This document shows positions 39,903-42,777 of a stretch of DNA of 42,777 bases, in pieces. The DNA is taken from the NCBI GenBank assembly GCA_009787835.1, contig WQSN01000020.1, positions 1-42,777 of the forward strand, written 5' to 3'. The DNA comes from Treponema sp. GTDB lineage: Bacteria > Spirochaetota > Spirochaetia > Treponematales > Breznakiellaceae. Each line of letters opens with the position of its first letter. The stretch's first letter is position 1. Below the pieces are notes generated by a model that was not told where the DNA came from, did not search any database, and was given only the letters and a program-made list of their open reading frames with translations. The translations under genes were made by a program, and so were the position numbers.

Positions 39903-41660
39903 ATGATAAAAAGAAAAATACGGTTTTCAATCCGCCGGAAAATTTTTATTACAATAATGATTGTCTCCATAGTTCCTGTTATTTTGTTCTCTATCGCGTC
40001 GATAAGTATTACATATTCAACAATGCGCACACAAATGATCAGCAGCCGCTCCTTAAGCATGGATTGGCTTTATGACCGGCTCAGCCTGGATGTTCGTTCG
40101 TATACAAATCAGTTTTACGAATATGAAGTTAACAGAGAATTAAAGAGCAGCATCATCAATTGGGCATACGGCAATCAAACAGACCATATAACCCAGTCCC
40201 GTATTCGAAATAATTTTGAAACCACTTTAAGCATAGATCCCAGTATCCGGTCTATTGAAATATACAGTCTTATCAGTAAAGACGGGCTTGTTTCCAACAG
40301 AGCAAGTTTCTATTCGGTTTTAAGAGATCATAATGACAATATCTGGAATACAAGAAATCCAAATGCTCAGACCAATGTTGTTTTTAACAGGGATGATGAA
40401 GATTTACTTATTATGCATCAGACAAACAATTTTACTACAGGTCAGGGAGCCGCTGTCATTATTTTCAGGATCCGTATGAATGTATTAGGTGATATACTGG
40501 AAAAGGTGAAGAGCGACCTGAGGGAGACAGTGATACTGCTAAATGATGACAACAATGTTCTTATAACAAACTCCGGTATCGAAGATGGGTTTGACATGGA
40601 TACCCTTCCTGAACTGCTTACGCGGTTTAATGATTCAGCGCAGGAAAGCATCCAGGCGGACAAAGCCCTGATTTTTCATAAATCCGTATCAAATGAAAAA
40701 CTGCGGATTGTTTATATCGTTCCGGATGTGATTATAATGCAAACCCTGCGGCAAACCACTTCAATTGCGGTCATTATCCTCATGTTTTCCATGTTAGCTG
40801 CAATCCTGCTGTCAATCATGTTTTCTAAAATCATCAGTAAACCAATCATACAATTAAGCAATAAGATGCAGACAAGCAGCATTTGGGATATTGCGGATAC
40901 TGACAGGACGAACCGGCATGACGAGATTGGTTTCTTGCAGGAGAGTTTCGGGACAATGATCCGCCGTAATCAGGACTTAATCGCCAATGAAATACAGAGC
41001 AGCCAGGAAAAATGCGATGCCCAGATAAGGGCATTGCAGGCGCAAATCAACCCGCATTTTATTTATAACACCCTGCAGGTTATCGGCGGTATGGCATTAA
41101 ATAATGATACAGACAATATTTATTCGATAGCTGTTACATTGAGCGATATAATGCGTTATTCCTTCAACTTCTCGCAGGAGATGGTACCGCTCAAAAAAGA
41201 AATTGAGTATCTCGAAGGTTATCTTGCAATACAAAACCACAGATTTAGCGACTGCTTCAACTTCAAGACTGATATCCCTGAAAGGCTTCTTGAAGCGTAT
41301 ATACCTAAGATGATTCTGCAGCCTATAGTGGAGAATTGTTTTGAACATGGCTTTTCAGAAAAAGCAGGAGAAAAGAGCATTGAATTAACCGCTCTGGAAG
41401 GAGAAATCGGAAGTATGACTATTTCCATTACCGATAACGGCGCGGGTATACTGAGTAAACGCATTGAAGAGATCAAAGAACAACTAAGGCTGGGCAGTTC
41501 GGGCGCTATAGGGTCTTCCTCTCATATCGGGCTTAATAATGTTAATTCCAGACTGCATCTGCGTTATGGCGGTAATTATGGCGTAAACATAGACAGTGAA
41601 GAGGGAAAAGGTACAACCGTTATTATACATACAAAACTTTCATGGGAGGCGGAAACATGA
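39903..41660 (+). CDS. Sensor histidine kinase, YesM/LytS-like (HPK7) type
   Basis: This membrane sensor kinase phosphorylates the response regulator encoded next to it. The 585-residue protein has membrane segments at about 13-37 and 285-308, enclosing an extracytoplasmic sensor domain of about 245 residues (dCACHE-like by position). A HAMP linker spans about 309-360. The kinase core follows, with phospho-acceptor H385 in QINPHFIYNTLQ, the N-box PKMILQPIVENCFEHG (N478), and the G-boxes ITDNGAG and HIGLNNVNSRL. Its stop codon overlaps the regulator start codon. Such pairs typically respond to extracellular oligosaccharides and activate nearby ABC importers, here most likely the divergent permeases. 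Confidence 0.93.
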   Translation: MIKRKIRFSIRRKIFITIMIVSIVPVILFSIASISITYSTMRTQMISSRSLSMDWLYDRLSLDVRSYTNQFYEYEVNRELKSSIINWAYGNQTDHITQSRIRNNFETTLSIDPSIRSIEIYSLISKDGLVSNRASFYSVLRDHNDNIWNTRNPNAQTNVVFNRDDEDLLIMHQTNNFTTGQGAAVIIFRIRMNVLGDILEKVKSDLRETVILLNDDNNVLITNSGIEDGFDMDTLPELLTRFNDSAQESIQADKALIFHKSVSNEKLRIVYIVPDVIIMQTLRQTTSIAVIILMFSMLAAILLSIMFSKIISKPIIQLSNKMQTSSIWDIADTDRTNRHDEIGFLQESFGTMIRRNQDLIANEIQSSQEKCDAQIRALQAQINPHFIYNTLQVIGGMALNNDTDNIYSIAVTLSDIMRYSFNFSQEMVPLKKEIEYLEGYLAIQNHRFSDCFNFKTDIPERLLEAYIPKMILQPIVENCFEHGFSEKAGEKSIELTALEGEIGSMTISITDNGAGILSKRIEEIKEQLRLGSSGAIGSSSHIGLNNVNSRLHLRYGGNYGVNIDSEEGKGTTVIIHTKLSWEAET

Positions 41661-42751
41661 GTATATCAGCAATATTGATTGATGATGAGGCATGGACCAG
41701 GGATGTTTTAAGAAAGCTTGGAAGCTGGGATAAATTAGGGATAGAAATAGTTGCTGAAGCTTCGGACGGCGAATATGGGATGGCGCTGATAAACCGGTTG
41801 AATCCTGACATCATCATAACCGATGTTAAAATGCCGCACATGAACGGAATTGAATTACTAAAGGCGCTGAGGAACAACGGGAACCGGGCAAAGGTTATTT
41901 TTGCAAGCGGTTTCGATGATTATAAATTTGTCCATGAGGCAATGAAACTTCAGGCAAGCGATTATCTTTTAAAGCCGATAAAGCCAAAAGAACTTAATGA
42001 GCGGCTTGCAGGATGCGTCGAAGAGATTCGTGGAAGCAAGGACGGCCCTGACGCCGGCAATCTTGATTTACAGGGATTTATGGATGTCGCTTGGGTGCAG
42101 GATTACAGATCGCTTCAAAAATCCGTTTATGAATCTTTAAGGTCAAACGATGCATTTATTTTACACAAAGATTTCGACAGGCTGACAGGCTTTATATGCG
42201 AAAGGAAAAATGAAACCATTTCGAAAAGCCTCGTTATATGCATTTATTTTGATCTCCACCACTGGCTCCAGAAATATATATTGGAAAACGGATATTCCAT
42301 CAGTGAGATTCTACCCGGTAAAACCAGATCATTTGTATTCAGTAATGATTTTTCATTAACGGAGATGATGGATCATATCAGAACATTATACTGTGACGCT
42401 CAAAAGATGATTCTTCGCATAACAAAATCAAAAAAAAGGATTGATATAAAAAAAATTATCCAATACATTCAGGAAAATTACTGTGATGATATTTCACTTG
42501 AGGAGATCGCTGCGCGTTTTTATGTGAGCAAAGAGTACTTAAGCAAGATATTCAAACAGGAAAACGGCATAAACTTTTCTGAATATGTTACGGCGCTGAG
42601 AATGAAAAAAGCAAAGGAACTGTTATTGGTAAATAAAATACCCATTAAAGAGATTCCTTGTTTAACAGGCTACGCGTATCCGGCTCATTTTTATAAAGTA
42701 TTTAAAAAATTTTACAGGAAAACACCCGGCAGTCTACAAAAAGAAGATTAA
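41657..42751 (+). CDS. Response regulator with AraC-type DNA-binding domain, YesN-like
   Basis: I start at ATG 41657, which follows GGAGG and overlaps the kinase TGA (ATGA); the frame is open five codons upstream. The 364-residue protein has a receiver domain (about 1-120) with acidic pocket DDE at 9-11, phospho-acceptor D56 in IITDVKMP and the lysine in YLLKPIK. A middle region (about 130-255) is not recognised. The AraC helix-turn-helix pair at the C-terminus reads DISLEEIAARFYVSKEYLSKIF, then IKEIPCLTGYAYPAHFYKVFKKFY. It probably binds direct repeats upstream of sugar transport genes. Confidence 0.95.
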   Translation: MSISAILIDDEAWTRDVLRKLGSWDKLGIEIVAEASDGEYGMALINRLNPDIIITDVKMPHMNGIELLKALRNNGNRAKVIFASGFDDYKFVHEAMKLQASDYLLKPIKPKELNERLAGCVEEIRGSKDGPDAGNLDLQGFMDVAWVQDYRSLQKSVYESLRSNDAFILHKDFDRLTGFICERKNETISKSLVICIYFDLHHWLQKYILENGYSISEILPGKTRSFVFSNDFSLTEMMDHIRTLYCDAQKMILRITKSKKRIDIKKIIQYIQENYCDDISLEEIAARFYVSKEYLSKIFKQENGINFSEYVTALRMKKAKELLLVNKIPIKEIPCLTGYAYPAHFYKVFKKFYRKTPGSLQKED

Positions 42752-42754
42752 TAT

Positions 42755-42760
42755 TTGACA
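42755..42760 (+). promoter_or_regulatory. Possible -35 box of a gene beyond the window
   Basis: TTGACA lies four bases after the response-regulator stop codon, with exactly 17 bases left before the window ends, so the matching -10 would fall just outside. It suggests a separately promoted plus-strand gene next. Confidence 0.3.
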
Positions 42761-42777
42761 ATAAAACTGGCTATTAA

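Noticed and set aside
1-42777. CRISPR arrays, insertion sequences, integrase genes or rRNA
   Set aside because: No regularly spaced repeats, transposase-like proteins or rRNA motifs were seen on either strand.

Overview
The window looks like a chromosomal segment of a spirochaete, most likely a Treponema-type organism from a plant-fibre-degrading gut community. This is inference from protein style, not from a marker gene. It rests on a medium-GC genome, the long spirochaete-type GlyA, paired cyclic-nucleotide-binding proteins, a free-standing FlhB-C-like protein, and many sugar ABC genes of the LplABC and YesMN type. I see no rRNA, CRISPR array, insertion sequence, integrase or phage structural gene. 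No gene-free stretch exceeds about 215 bases.

Layout. (1) 1-4358: the 3' part of a glycogen/alpha-glucan phosphorylase gene; a strong hairpin; a preQ1-I-type riboswitch directly in front of a YhhQ-family queuosine-precursor transporter; a frameshifted Sel1-repeat gene; and tRNA-Thr(CGU) with its own promoter. (2) 4382-9526: a xylan-oligosaccharide module. A cytoplasmic GH10 xylanase is divergent from an LplA-LplB-YtcP-type ABC importer, with a terminator-like hairpin between the binding-protein gene and the permease genes. (3) 9563-14232: a DUF2271 secreted protein, a PrsW-type membrane protease and a mannitol-1-phosphate dehydrogenase on the minus strand; then a Uma2-type nuclease fold protein, a FliK-like protein and an FlhB C-terminal-like protein on the plus strand. 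(4) 14248-15668: an orphan beta-class DNA methyltransferase followed by an S24 (LexA/CI-like) repressor with a clear promoter and palindromic operator. (5) 15681-20724, minus strand: a TAXI-TRAP importer (binding protein, DUF1850, fused permease) ending in Nnr, a metabolite-repair enzyme. (6) 20850-23902, minus strand: amidohydrolase, two cyclic-nucleotide-binding proteins and a YfcE-like phosphoesterase. (7) 24011-27265: a PHP phosphoesterase, a BrnT/BrnA toxin-antitoxin pair with a striking three-iteron operator, and ComM. (8) 27348-33340: a palindromic repeat element, uvrB, an HD-GYP-type protein, glyA and a hemolysin-III protein. (9) 33399-37943: a leucine-rich-repeat protein, and a FIST sensor-domain protein co-oriented with an aldehyde dehydrogenase. 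(10) 38012-42751: a two-permease sugar ABC unit without a binding protein, divergent from a YesM/YesN-like two-component system.

The best candidates for something unreported are the preQ1-I riboswitch on yhhQ, the autoregulated S24 repressor beside an orphan methyltransferase, the iteron operator of BrnTA, and a recurring promoter arrangement (glyA, the HD-GYP gene, probably uvrB, nearly the xylanase and LRR genes) in which the -10 box sits so close to the start codon that transcripts should be leaderless. Carbohydrate use dominates the functional theme: glycogen, xylan oligosaccharides, mannitol and a second sugar importer with its two-component regulator.
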